A DNA stretch of 64,000 nucleotides from JAHBNG01 sp039028975 (lineage in GTDB: Bacteria; Chloroflexota; Anaerolineae; Caldilineales; Caldilineaceae), in NCBI GenBank assembly GCA_039028975.1, contig JBCCHB010000020.1:1-64000 (forward strand). The letters are read 5' to 3'. Under the pieces are notes generated by a model. It was not told where the DNA came from, made no database searches, and worked only from the letters and a program-made list of their open reading frames with translations. Positions 50,492 to 58,617 of the stretch are shown here, one piece after another. The position numbers were made by a program, and so were the translations under genes. The first letter of the stretch is position 1, and every line of letters starts with the position of its first letter.

Positions 50492-52018
50492 TCAGGCATA
50501 TAGGTCGACGCCCCTCAACTCTTCTTTGCGCCTCTCCACAAATTCATTCAATTCGTCTTGGAGCGCCATATCCATTGCTGGGCGCTCATAGCTATCTAAC
50601 AAGTTCTGATAAATGTCTGTGGCTCGGCTAATCGCATTTCGACTGCCCAACTCTACCCACGGATCGTACCCTTGTCGGTCGCTCAACCCTGGCTCGTAGA
50701 AAGCATTTTCGTAGCGTTCCAGGGTGTGGGCAGTACCAAAATGGTGGCCACCGATTCCAACTTCTTTAATGTACTCGAGCCCCAACGCATCATCGTCAAC
50801 GGCAAAGTCGTTCAGAAAGTGGAAGAACATGGCCAAGCATTCGCTGTCGATGATGAATTTTTCAAAGGAGGCCGTCAGTCCTCCGTCCAGCCAGCCAACC
50901 GAATGCATCACCAAATTGGTGTGAGCCAGAATCGCTGGCCACATGGTCCATTGGCTCTCATACGCGGCCTGAGCATCGGGTACCTTGGCGTTGGTTAGGC
51001 TACCCGATGCGCGGAAGGGAAGCCCATAGCGTCGAGCCAATTGCGCGCCCACCAGCATACCCCAAGCTCCTTCAGGGCCGCCAAAGGCTGGGCTGCCAGA
51101 ACGCATATCTACATTTTGGGTAAAGCCGCCGTAGATGACAGGCGCGCCAGGGTTCACCAATTGGCCAAGTGCAATAGCTCCTAGGGCTTCCGCATTCTGT
51201 TGGGCCAAGGCCGCAGCCATCGTGGCTGGACTGGTGGCCCCGGCCATGATAAAGGGTGTATTGAAGGTCACCTGCCCGTGACGGGCGTAGGTGATAATGC
51301 CACCAATCATGCGGTCGTCCAGGCGAAGCGGGCTGGTTACGTTGACTGTGCCGCCGATGGTAGGGCCAGGTAGTGTCCCCCCAAAGGCAATCTTAGTCAT
51401 GGCTACTTCATCTTCGGGTATGATATAGCCGTGAGCTACGTCACGAATAGCTTTGTCTGTGGTTGTAAGCATGACCCTCATTCTCTCCAAGTGGCGGTGG
51501 GAGACGGGGATCTCTTGAGGTTCCACAAAAGGGCCCCCTGCCAGATGGAAGAAGGGCATTCTGTGAGCAAGTTTCGCAAAGTTAGTAAAGTCATTCAAGT
51601 TACTGGGACGGCGGCTACCAGTGGCATCTAACAGGTAGGGCATCCCTGAAAGGGGATTGAAGGCCAAATGATTGCCGCCGATGTTGACATTGTAGGCGGG
51701 ATTGCGCGCGTGCCAGGTAAAGTGATCCGGGGCGTGGTCCACCTGCTCCATCACCAATCCCTGGTCAATCCAAACTCGCTGGTCTTTGTGATCAACCTTG
51801 GCCCCAGCTCTTTCCCAGATATCCAACGCTTGTGGATCCATAAAGGCCATCCCCACATTTTCCAGGATCCACATGGATGCATCATGGATCTTGTCTAGCT
51901 TTTCTTCGGATGCCCATTCATAGGGCGGGACCGGATGGGTCACCTGTTGAAAAGGCATCTTGAGCCACGAAAGGTTTGGTTGGCGACGCACTCGTCGCTC
52001 ACGGCGGGTTCGGGTCAT
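50492..52018 (-). CDS. MttB-like trimethylamine methyltransferase family protein
   Basis: 508 residues, matching the MttB/COG5598 family. Landmarks include the N-terminal DASMWILENVGMAFMDPQAL, later GGTVNVTSPLRLD, VIYGGFTQNVDMRSG, and GGHHFGTAHTLERYENAFY near the C-terminus. The open frame needs no in-frame stop readthrough, so it is the non-pyrrolysine type, like the glycine-betaine methyltransferase MtgB. Such enzymes move a methyl from a quaternary amine to a corrinoid protein. No corrinoid protein or reductive activator is in the window, so the electron or methyl sink is unknown. ATG at 52018 lies 24 bp downstream of the IDH stop. Confidence 0.86.
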   Translation of the reverse strand: MTRTRRERRVRRQPNLSWLKMPFQQVTHPVPPYEWASEEKLDKIHDASMWILENVGMAFMDPQALDIWERAGAKVDHKDQRVWIDQGLVMEQVDHAPDHFTWHARNPAYNVNIGGNHLAFNPLSGMPYLLDATGSRRPSNLNDFTNFAKLAHRMPFFHLAGGPFVEPQEIPVSHRHLERMRVMLTTTDKAIRDVAHGYIIPEDEVAMTKIAFGGTLPGPTIGGTVNVTSPLRLDDRMIGGIITYARHGQVTFNTPFIMAGATSPATMAAALAQQNAEALGAIALGQLVNPGAPVIYGGFTQNVDMRSGSPAFGGPEGAWGMLVGAQLARRYGLPFRASGSLTNAKVPDAQAAYESQWTMWPAILAHTNLVMHSVGWLDGGLTASFEKFIIDSECLAMFFHFLNDFAVDDDALGLEYIKEVGIGGHHFGTAHTLERYENAFYEPGLSDRQGYDPWVELGSRNAISRATDIYQNLLDSYERPAMDMALQDELNEFVERRKEELRGVDLYA

Positions 52019-52041
52019 GGGATTACCCCCACTTTGACTAT

Positions 52042-54270
52042 TTAAGCTGTTGCCAGTGCCTCATTTAAGGTTGAACTTGGTCGCATCGCGTTCGCCACCT
52101 TCTCTGGGTCAGGCTGGTAATAGCCTCCCAAATCAACAGGCTTGCCTTGAGAGGCCAACAATTCCTCACTGATCTTGGACTCATTTTCGGCAAGGGTTTG
52201 GGCCAATTGGGTAAATTGGCCCTGAAGAGCGCTATCCTCAGTCTGTTGGGCTAGGGCCTGTGCCCAGTAGAGGGCTAGATAGAAGTGGCTGTCCCGATTA
52301 TCTGGCTCATTGACTACCCTTGACGGTGACTTACGGTTGTCTAGGATCTTGCCTGTCGCATCATTGAGGGCCTTGGCCAGCACCAGCGCCTTGCCGTTTC
52401 CTATCCTGGTTCCTAAATCTTCCAGCGCTACGGCCAATGCCAGGAATTCACCCAACGAATCCCAACGAAGATGAGCTTCTGCCACAAATTGCTGAACGTG
52501 CTTGGGGGCCGAACCACCTGCCCCCGTCTCAAAGAGGCCGCCGCCCGCCAGCAGCGGTACAATAGAGAGCATCTTGGCGCTGGTTCCCAACTCGAGAATA
52601 GGGAAGAGGTCAGTCAAGTAATCGCGCAGCACATTACCAGTAACCGAGACCGTGTCTTGCCCCGCACGCGCTCTTTCTGCGGAAAAGCGCATGGCTTCAA
52701 CCGGAGCCATAATATAGATCGCCAGCCCATCCGTGTCATGGTGAGTCAGATACTCTTGAGCTTTGTTGATCAGATTGGCATCATGGGCGCGGTTCGAATC
52801 TAGCCAGAAGACAGTAGGTGATCCAGTGGCCCTTGCCCGAGAAACGGCCAATTTCACCCAATCTCGGATGGCAATGTCTTTGGTCTGACACATACGCCAG
52901 ATATCACCCTGACTTACTTCATGCTCTAGCAGTGCTTGGCCCGCCTCATCCACCACTCGAACTCTCCCACTTGCGGCCATTTCAAAGGTCTTGTCGTGGG
53001 ATCCGTACTCTTCAGCCTTCTGGGCCATCAGCCCTACATTGGGGACGTTTCCCATTGTGGTCACGTCAAAGGCTCCATGTTCCTGGCAGAAGCGGATCAT
53101 CTCCTGGTACATACGAGCATAGGAGCGGTCTGGAATGATGGCTTTGGTATCATGGAGATTGCCATCAGGCCCCCACATCTGGCCAGAATCCCGAATAGAG
53201 GCGGCCATAGAGGCATCGATGATGATATCGCTGGGTACGTGCAAGTTGGTGATCCCCCTATCCGAGTTGACCATGGCCAGCTCTGGGCGTTTGGCGTAAC
53301 ATGCCTGAATATCTGCTTCGATCTCGTCTCTCTGCGCTTGGGGCAGATCTTCGATTTTGGCATAGAGATCACCGAGGCCGTTGTTTGGCTCTACGCCTAG
53401 TTCATCAAAGAGCGCTTGGTATTTCTCAAAGACCTGGTCAAAGAAGACCGTGACGGCATGACCAAAGAGAATCGGGTCCGAGACCTTCATCATGGTGGCC
53501 TTGACGTGTAAAGATAGGAGCACTCCCTCTTCCTTTGCCTCTTCAATCGCTTTGGCATAGAAGGAACGCAACGCCTGGCAGCTCATCACGGCTGCGTCAA
53601 TGACCTCATCGGCCAAGACCGGCGTCTCAGCTTTTAGGACTGTGACGGTGCCATCCTCACCCACAAATTCGATGCGCAGATTGCCTGCTTGCTCCACTAC
53701 CACGGATTGCTCAGTGGAGTAGAAGTCCCCGTCACTCATATGGGCCACGTGGGACTGGGAGTCACTGCTCCAGGCACCCATACGATGAGGATTTTTCTTG
53801 GCATACTCTTTCACTGGAGCCGCTACCCTTCGATCTGAGTTACCTTCTCGCAGCACCGGGTTGACGGCACTGCCCAAAATTTTGGCATATCTGGCCCTAA
53901 TCTCTTTCTCTTCTTCTGACTCGGCCTCTTCTGGATAGTTGGGGATGTTGTAGCCTTGGGATTGTAGCTCTTCAATGGCATCGGTCAACTGGGGAATGGA
54001 CGCGCTGATATTGGGCAATTTGATAATATTGGCTTCTGGTGTCTTGGCCAGTTCACCCAATTCGGTCAATGCGTCGGGCTGTCTTTGCTCTTCAGTCAAA
54101 TTTTCGGGGAAATTGGCTATGATGCGACCAGCTAGTGAGATATCGCTCGTTTCCACAATCACATCGGCGGCAGCTGTAAATCGTTGAATAATTGGCAACA
54201 AAGAGTAAGTGGCCAATGCGGGGGCCTCATCGGTTAAGGTATAGATGATCTTTGAAGTATCTTGGGTCAT
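52042..54270 (-). CDS. icd2: Monomeric NADP-dependent isocitrate dehydrogenase
   Basis: 742 residues, the length of the monomeric IDH-II type. Landmarks are IIYTLTDEAPALATYSLLPI at the N-terminus, the region with KLPNISASIPQL that binds isocitrate, KKNPHRMGAWSSDSQSHVAH, and the C-terminal DLGGYYQPDP. It converts isocitrate to 2-oxoglutarate with NADP+ in the TCA cycle. AGGAAG about 5 nt before the ATG at 54270. The downstream MttB-like gene is 23 bp away and is likely co-transcribed, although no functional link is clear. Confidence 0.94.
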   Translation of the reverse strand: MTQDTSKIIYTLTDEAPALATYSLLPIIQRFTAAADVIVETSDISLAGRIIANFPENLTEEQRQPDALTELGELAKTPEANIIKLPNISASIPQLTDAIEELQSQGYNIPNYPEEAESEEEKEIRARYAKILGSAVNPVLREGNSDRRVAAPVKEYAKKNPHRMGAWSSDSQSHVAHMSDGDFYSTEQSVVVEQAGNLRIEFVGEDGTVTVLKAETPVLADEVIDAAVMSCQALRSFYAKAIEEAKEEGVLLSLHVKATMMKVSDPILFGHAVTVFFDQVFEKYQALFDELGVEPNNGLGDLYAKIEDLPQAQRDEIEADIQACYAKRPELAMVNSDRGITNLHVPSDIIIDASMAASIRDSGQMWGPDGNLHDTKAIIPDRSYARMYQEMIRFCQEHGAFDVTTMGNVPNVGLMAQKAEEYGSHDKTFEMAASGRVRVVDEAGQALLEHEVSQGDIWRMCQTKDIAIRDWVKLAVSRARATGSPTVFWLDSNRAHDANLINKAQEYLTHHDTDGLAIYIMAPVEAMRFSAERARAGQDTVSVTGNVLRDYLTDLFPILELGTSAKMLSIVPLLAGGGLFETGAGGSAPKHVQQFVAEAHLRWDSLGEFLALAVALEDLGTRIGNGKALVLAKALNDATGKILDNRKSPSRVVNEPDNRDSHFYLALYWAQALAQQTEDSALQGQFTQLAQTLAENESKISEELLASQGKPVDLGGYYQPDPEKVANAMRPSSTLNEALATA

Positions 54271-54561
54271 ATTTCTTCCTGATTCTGCATATTTTTTGAG
54301 CGTTACAGATGGCTAGTATATATGGATTAAAAAGTAGGACGTAGATTCTGGCTTACCTAAAATTTGGGAAGAGCCTGGAAATCTTCTTTAATCTGTGTCC
54401 CATCCAGCTTGTTTCTGCTAAACCTTATTTTTGTAGTATATCAGGAAATTGGAAGTTTGTTGGAATAACAAGATTCCTGCGTACAAATTTGGTCTGGGTT
54501 CATTCTGAATAGATGGATTAGCAGATTCGACTATTTTTTTAACGCGCAGTATCATTCATCT

Positions 54562-55641
54562 ATGATCGAACTACTACCCAAATTACCCATGTACTGGGCC
54601 TTTCGTGCTTTTGGCTGGCCCAACGTCAAACCCTTTTCAGTAGTGATTAGTATCAGCTTTCGCTGCAACAGCAAGTGTCGCACCTGTGATGTTTGGCGCA
54701 AGCCCAATGATGATCTCAGCGTGGAAGAGTGGGACAAAGTCTTTGCCAGCTTGGGTCGCTCACCCTTCTACCTGACCTTTACCGGGGGTGAACCTTTCCT
54801 ACGCAAGGATCTAGACGATCTGGTCATTAGCGGCTATAAGCACTGCAAGCCAGAGGTGATAACCATTCCCACCAATGGCATGTTGGTCGACCGCACGGTA
54901 GAGATGGTACAGCGCATCTGTCGGGAATGCCCTACCGCCAACATCGGCATTAACTTAAGCCTGGATGGCATTGAGGATGAGCACGATGATATTCGTGGGG
55001 TAGAGGGTAACTGGAAGCTCTCTATGGAGACGTGGAAACGGCTCAAAGCCATGCAGGCTGACTTGCCCAATCTGGTGCTAACCGTTCATACGGTAATCAG
55101 CCGCTTCAACAGCCACCGCTTTCTAGAAATTCAGCAAGGACTCCAATTTTTAGAGCCGGACAGTTACATTACGGAAGTGGCCGAAGAGCGGGTGGAGTTG
55201 GATACCGTGGGTTGGGGGATCACACCTCGCCCCGAAGAGTATGATGAAATTGCCGACATTTTGAGCCAACAGGCCCGCCAAGCACCCGCCAAAGGGATTG
55301 CTAGGGTGACCCAAGCATTCCGCGCCCAATACTACCAGCTCGCTAAGCGGGTTCTCCATGAGCGAGATCAGGTGATCCCCTGCTATGCTGGTTGGGCCAG
55401 CGCGCACATTGCCCCCAACGGCGATTTATGGAGCTGCTGCATCCGTGCCGAGCCAGTAGGCAATGTATGCGATCATGATTACGACTTTATGCCAATATGG
55501 CGTAGTCAGGCCATGGAATCCATGCGCACCAGCATCAAAAACAAGGAGTGCGCTTGCCCAATGGCCAACGCCAACTATGCCAATATGTTGCTTCACCCAC
55601 CCACTGTGGCCAAAGTAGCGTTGGATGCATTGAAGAACTGA
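54562..55641 (+). CDS. Radical SAM protein with SPASM-like C-terminus
   Basis: 359 residues. The radical SAM motif is CNSKCRTC (CX3CX2C) at about residues 35-42, followed by FTGGEPFLR and SLDGIEDEHDDIR. The C-terminal ~90 residues carry extra Cys in a SPASM/twitch-like arrangement: VIPCYAGWASAHIAPNGDLWSCC, then NVCDHD and NKECACPM. Such enzymes mature peptides, form heterocycles or modify sugars. It lies 262 bp upstream of the 25-codon mini-gene (55904) on the same strand. A promoter (55812) and an inverted repeat separate them, so they are not clearly one operon. No Shine-Dalgarno is visible before the ATG. Confidence 0.85.
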   Translation: MIELLPKLPMYWAFRAFGWPNVKPFSVVISISFRCNSKCRTCDVWRKPNDDLSVEEWDKVFASLGRSPFYLTFTGGEPFLRKDLDDLVISGYKHCKPEVITIPTNGMLVDRTVEMVQRICRECPTANIGINLSLDGIEDEHDDIRGVEGNWKLSMETWKRLKAMQADLPNLVLTVHTVISRFNSHRFLEIQQGLQFLEPDSYITEVAEERVELDTVGWGITPRPEEYDEIADILSQQARQAPAKGIARVTQAFRAQYYQLAKRVLHERDQVIPCYAGWASAHIAPNGDLWSCCIRAEPVGNVCDHDYDFMPIWRSQAMESMRTSIKNKECACPMANANYANMLLHPPTVAKVALDALKN

Positions 55642-55663
55642 GATGCCCCATATCGAAATCGCG

Positions 55664-55795
55664 GGGTGCGTTTTAGTTTGGGGGTAGAAGAGTGCGTCGC
55701 ACTGTTCAATTGCGGATGGGCGCTTGGATCTTTCTCTGAACAGTGCGATGCACTCGACTGGCTAACATTCTCGCCCCGAAACCCAAAGGCACCCA
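55664..55795. repeat. Long imperfect inverted repeat after the radical SAM gene
   Basis: Inner arms 55690-55708 (GAGTGCGTCGCACTGTTCA) and 55737-55755 pair over 19 bp with one mismatch. Outer arms (GGTGCGTTTTAGTTTGGGG near 55666 and CCCCGAAACCCAAAGGCACC near 55775) pair more loosely. It starts 23 bp after the stop at 55641, and could be a terminator or a solitary inverted-repeat element. Confidence 0.65.
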
Positions 55796-55811
55796 AATCG
55801 CAAATTGCTCG

Positions 55812-55840
55812 TTGACATTGTCAGTCACTTATGATAGCCT
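55812..55840 (+). promoter_or_regulatory. Candidate promoter of the 25-codon mini-gene
   Basis: Consensus -35 TTGACA (55812-55817), 17-bp spacer, -10 TAGCCT (55835-55840, weak). The expected start near 55847 gives a leader of about 57 nt to the ATG at 55904. Confidence 0.5.
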
Positions 55841-55871
55841 ATAGTGGATTGTATCATTTTCATACAGCATC

Positions 55872-55937
55872 CCTGGTTCAATCCAGGAAAGGAGGTGCAG
55901 ACCATGAATACATTTGAATATGGGCCAGCACCTCTGG
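55872..55937 (+). promoter_or_regulatory. Mutually exclusive leader hairpins over the ribosome site
   Basis: CCTGG (55872-55876) pairs with CCAGG (55883-55887). Alternatively, the same CCAG with the Shine-Dalgarno AGGTGC (55893-55898) can pair with GCACCT and CTGG inside the coding region (55928-55937). The second structure hides the AAAGGAGG ribosome site and places the ATG in the loop. This is a seen arrangement; switching is inferred. Confidence 0.5.
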
Positions 55938-55981
55938 ATACTGATGATTTGACTGTTTGCTTTACGATCGTTCTTTTTTGA
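55904..55981 (+). CDS. 25-residue mini-ORF (small peptide or leader peptide)
   Basis: ATG 55904 to TGA 55981, 25 codons, with an excellent ribosome site (AAAGGAGG, 6-10 nt upstream). The peptide is hydrophilic and acidic at first (NTFEYGPAPLDTDD) and then hydrophobic with one Cys (LTVCFTIVLF). A promoter upstream and a terminator 31 nt downstream make a compact ~200-nt transcription unit. It could be a RiPP precursor for the radical SAM enzyme 262 bp upstream, or a leader peptide controlled by the RNA hairpins. The sequence has no strong match to PqqA or mycofactocin precursors as far as I can judge. Confidence 0.55.
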   Translation: MNTFEYGPAPLDTDDLTVCFTIVLF

Positions 55982-56012
55982 TTGATCTTCATTTCCTCTT
56001 GTGAATTTTCAG

Positions 56013-56043
56013 AGCCACAGGTGCATGTCCCTGTGGCTTTTTT
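56013..56043 (+). terminator. Rho-independent terminator of the mini-gene
   Basis: AGCCACAGG (56013-56021) pairs with CCTGTGGCT (56030-56038), followed directly by a T-run (56038-56043). It lies 31 nt after the mini-ORF stop. Confidence 0.87.
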
Positions 56044-56068
56044 GATCTCTTCAAATTATCGCCGAACG

Positions 56069-56199
56069 TATACTTCGCCAGCAAAGTCTTGTCCCGGCTG
56101 TTCTTCAATCTATTCTGGATAATCCAGCAAAGGAAGGACCTTCCCTCTTCATGGAGTCAAGCTTCCCGTTTGCACGGGAACAAATTTTTCTGGTCATTA
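56069..56199. repeat. MITE-like element, family 1 (copy E, longer)
   Basis: Starts TATACTTCGCCAGCAAAGTC, contains TTGTCCCGGCTG, and ends AAATTTTTCTGGTCATTAATA. It is about 130 bp because an extra segment (CTTCATGGAGTCAAGCTTCC and CGTTTGCACGGGAA) is inserted. It lies immediately upstream of the APH-GNAT gene. Confidence 0.7.
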
Positions 56200-56229
56200 A
56201 TACTTGGCACTTAATACGCAGAGGAAACT

Positions 56230-58281
56230 ATGTCAGAACAGAATCAATTTCAGTGGCCTGACGAGCTTTGGCCACTAGCAGATGTTACTAATTGGATTGT
56301 ATCGACTTCTCGGAATGTATCGAATTTCAGTGGACCGACTCACATCTACAATGCGAAAGCATGGGGCGTTACAGCTGCTTTTCTGCTGGACGACGAGGAG
56401 GTTGTTTTCAAAGGCTGTAAACTGCCCCTCTTTGAGAAACGGGTAGAGACGGAAGAAGTGCTGGCACGTCATGTCCCGACGCTTATCCCTGAGTTGCTTG
56501 GCACCAAGAGATTCCCCACTGGAGAGACATGGACGCTCCATCGCTCGTTCTCTGCCCCAGATGTGGAAGCCTCTGGCGAATTCGAGAACATCTTGGGCAT
56601 GGCTCGCACGCTAGCCCAACTTCAAGCCAAGGTCGCCAAACTCCCCGAGGCTGAAACTGCCACGCTAAACCCAGCTCCGTTTGGCAACGATCGCAATATA
56701 GATCCAACAACCATTGCTCAGATCCCTGATATGTTGAACCATATGATCCAGCGCATTGAGGAGACTTATCTGGACGCTTGGCACGCCGACGATGGCTGGT
56801 GGCTCAATGAATTTGACCTGCCCAGCAATGTGCTTGAGCAAATTATCCATTTCCGGCCACAAGTGATTCGTTGGGCTGAAGAGCTACTGTCTGGTGAGTG
56901 GCCCTTATCCATCGATCATCTGGACTACAACATAGGCAATGCGGCAGTGCAAGAGAATGGAAGGATTCTCATCTTTGATTGGGAGGAGACAGCCATAAGC
57001 TGTCCCTTCTTCTCCATAGAACGCTTGCTCCATGATGCTGACGATTTTGAGGATGATCCCAAGATTGTGCCGAGGATGGAAGGGGCACTACGGTTAACCA
57101 CAAATCAGATGGCAGTCCGCAATGCCTATCTGGATGCGCTGCCGTGGAAGAGCCGGGCCGAAAGAGAACGGGCCTTTGACGTAGCCATGTGCTTGGCCCC
57201 TATCAAGACGGCGTATGAGTGTGAGCCATTTAACGAGGCACTGGGACGCCAAGATGGATTGCCACCTCATGCCGCCCGCTGTTTTGCAAGTGCCCTGCAC
57301 TACTGGCAAGCAATGGCTGGCTATCACGATCTCAATATTCGAACGATTGCCAAAGATGAACTCTTTTGCTTATCGGAGATGGGCGGTTATTCCGATGTCT
57401 ACCTGCGAGAGTTCGTCTCCAAGATGTGGGAAACTGGCCAGTGCCGTCCAGAATGGTGCTTCGTCGTTGTAGAGGGTGGCGAGTGGGTGGCCAGGATTGT
57501 GTACCATACGTTACCCACTGTCTTTGGCAACGACACTACTGTCACCTTCGAGTTTCTGATGATACCGTGGGATGATGACGATACCTATCTAGAAGTTGGG
57601 ATTCAGCTTTTGAGAACGACGTTGAAGATCTTGCAAAAAAAGGGCATCACCGCCCTAGGGCGGCATGTCTGGTCTGGTATCGATCATCCTCAGAAAATGC
57701 ATACGCTTGTCCAAAGCCTTGGGATGGTTGCCCAACGCCATAAAGAATCATTTCACTGGGATATCTCTATGCCTTTGATTAAGGGCAGCAATCGACTACA
57801 ATTTCGTCCCCTCTCTGATGTTGGTGAACGCGCATTTATCCAAGCTATTCAGAGCGTAACTGAAGGGACATTGGATCGCAGTCTGCAAGAGGTGCTGTTG
57901 GATCATTCACCGACAAGTCAGGCAAAAGGACTGTTTGATGCATGTAGGAAGGACTATTTCTTTCAGCCAGCTTGGTGGCAGTTGGCTTTTACAACACAGG
58001 GTGACCTTGTTGGGCTATTCATGCTTGCCCTATTTCATGAAGAGGGAGATGAAGGTGTAATTTGCTATATCGGCGTCGTGCCAGAATACCGCGGACAACG
58101 ATTTATTGACGACTTAATCCTCCAAGCAACTAAGGTACGCCCGGAGAAAATGGTTCGCATAATCGCTGATACGGATAGCGAAAATTTCCCAATGATCAAC
58201 GCATTTCAACGAGTCGGTTATCAGTCAGATGGGACGGGAACAGATTATTTGGGAAACCTAGTGGAGATGCTTCCAGGTTAA
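56230..58281 (+). CDS. Fusion of aminoglycoside-phosphotransferase-like and GNAT domains
   Basis: 683 residues, ATG 56230 with GAGGAA 4 nt upstream. Residues ~25-330 are APH/choline-kinase-like: the Brenner-type motif LSIDHLDYNIGN and Mg-binding LIFDWEET; the canonical HGD is changed to HLD. The C-terminal ~100 residues are a GNAT acetyltransferase with the acetyl-CoA loop VVPEYRGQRF; the region between, about residues 400-540, resembles a second, weaker GNAT-like half (WCFVVVEGGEWVARIVY). A two-enzyme fusion suggests modification of one small molecule by phosphorylation and acetylation, such as an antibiotic or polyamine, or self-resistance. Position after the radical SAM gene and mini-ORF is suggestive only. 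Confidence 0.78.
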   Translation: MSEQNQFQWPDELWPLADVTNWIVSTSRNVSNFSGPTHIYNAKAWGVTAAFLLDDEEVVFKGCKLPLFEKRVETEEVLARHVPTLIPELLGTKRFPTGETWTLHRSFSAPDVEASGEFENILGMARTLAQLQAKVAKLPEAETATLNPAPFGNDRNIDPTTIAQIPDMLNHMIQRIEETYLDAWHADDGWWLNEFDLPSNVLEQIIHFRPQVIRWAEELLSGEWPLSIDHLDYNIGNAAVQENGRILIFDWEETAISCPFFSIERLLHDADDFEDDPKIVPRMEGALRLTTNQMAVRNAYLDALPWKSRAERERAFDVAMCLAPIKTAYECEPFNEALGRQDGLPPHAARCFASALHYWQAMAGYHDLNIRTIAKDELFCLSEMGGYSDVYLREFVSKMWETGQCRPEWCFVVVEGGEWVARIVYHTLPTVFGNDTTVTFEFLMIPWDDDDTYLEVGIQLLRTTLKILQKKGITALGRHVWSGIDHPQKMHTLVQSLGMVAQRHKESFHWDISMPLIKGSNRLQFRPLSDVGERAFIQAIQSVTEGTLDRSLQEVLLDHSPTSQAKGLFDACRKDYFFQPAWWQLAFTTQGDLVGLFMLALFHEEGDEGVICYIGVVPEYRGQRFIDDLILQATKVRPEKMVRIIADTDSENFPMINAFQRVGYQSDGTGTDYLGNLVEMLPG

Positions 58282-58402
58282 TCCATATACTGTAGATTGC
58301 ATGGGAGGTATATAGAACTGCACCAGTGCCTATCTCGCTAGGAGCGAAACGGGATGCCGTGATTCCTGTGGATGGGCGCTATGCCCAAGAATTCCTTTGT
58401 TC

Positions 58403-58430
58403 TCATGATCACTCAGGATCATGATATACT
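58403..58430 (+). promoter_or_regulatory. Palindrome next to a -10-like box
   Basis: TCATGATC (58403-58410) and GATCATGA (58417-58424) form an inverted repeat with a 6-nt spacer, directly followed by TATACT (58425-58430). This could be an operator overlapping a promoter for the sialidase-like gene 205 bp downstream. Confidence 0.35.
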
Positions 58431-58532
58431 CAATAGCGTGCAATAAAAGTAGCTGCTGAGCTACCAGAGGTAGTGACCACCTGACTAAGTAGCTACCGAT
58501 AAGCTATCATTCCCCCAAGCTATACTCCCCAT

Positions 58533-58617
58533 TATACTCAGATCTGTTTCAAAACCAGAGTCTGGCCTTTCGAGTAGAGACTACGGATAACGCTGGTTTT
58601 GAAAACGACCGCACTAT
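58533..58617. repeat. MITE-like element, family 2 (full copy)
   Basis: 85-bp copy: starts TATACTCAGATCTGTTTCAAAACC and ends GGTTTTGAAAACGACCGCACTATG. The inner repeats AAACCAGAG and CGCTGGTTTT also pair. It ends 18 bp before the sialidase-like ATG, so a frame that begins at a TTG inside it (58599) is repeat DNA, not gene. Confidence 0.75.

Noticed and set aside
55904..55981. PqqA or mycofactocin precursor.
   Set aside because: The conserved Glu-x3-Tyr of PqqA and the C-terminal Val-Tyr of MftA are missing, and pqq/mft partner genes are not seen.
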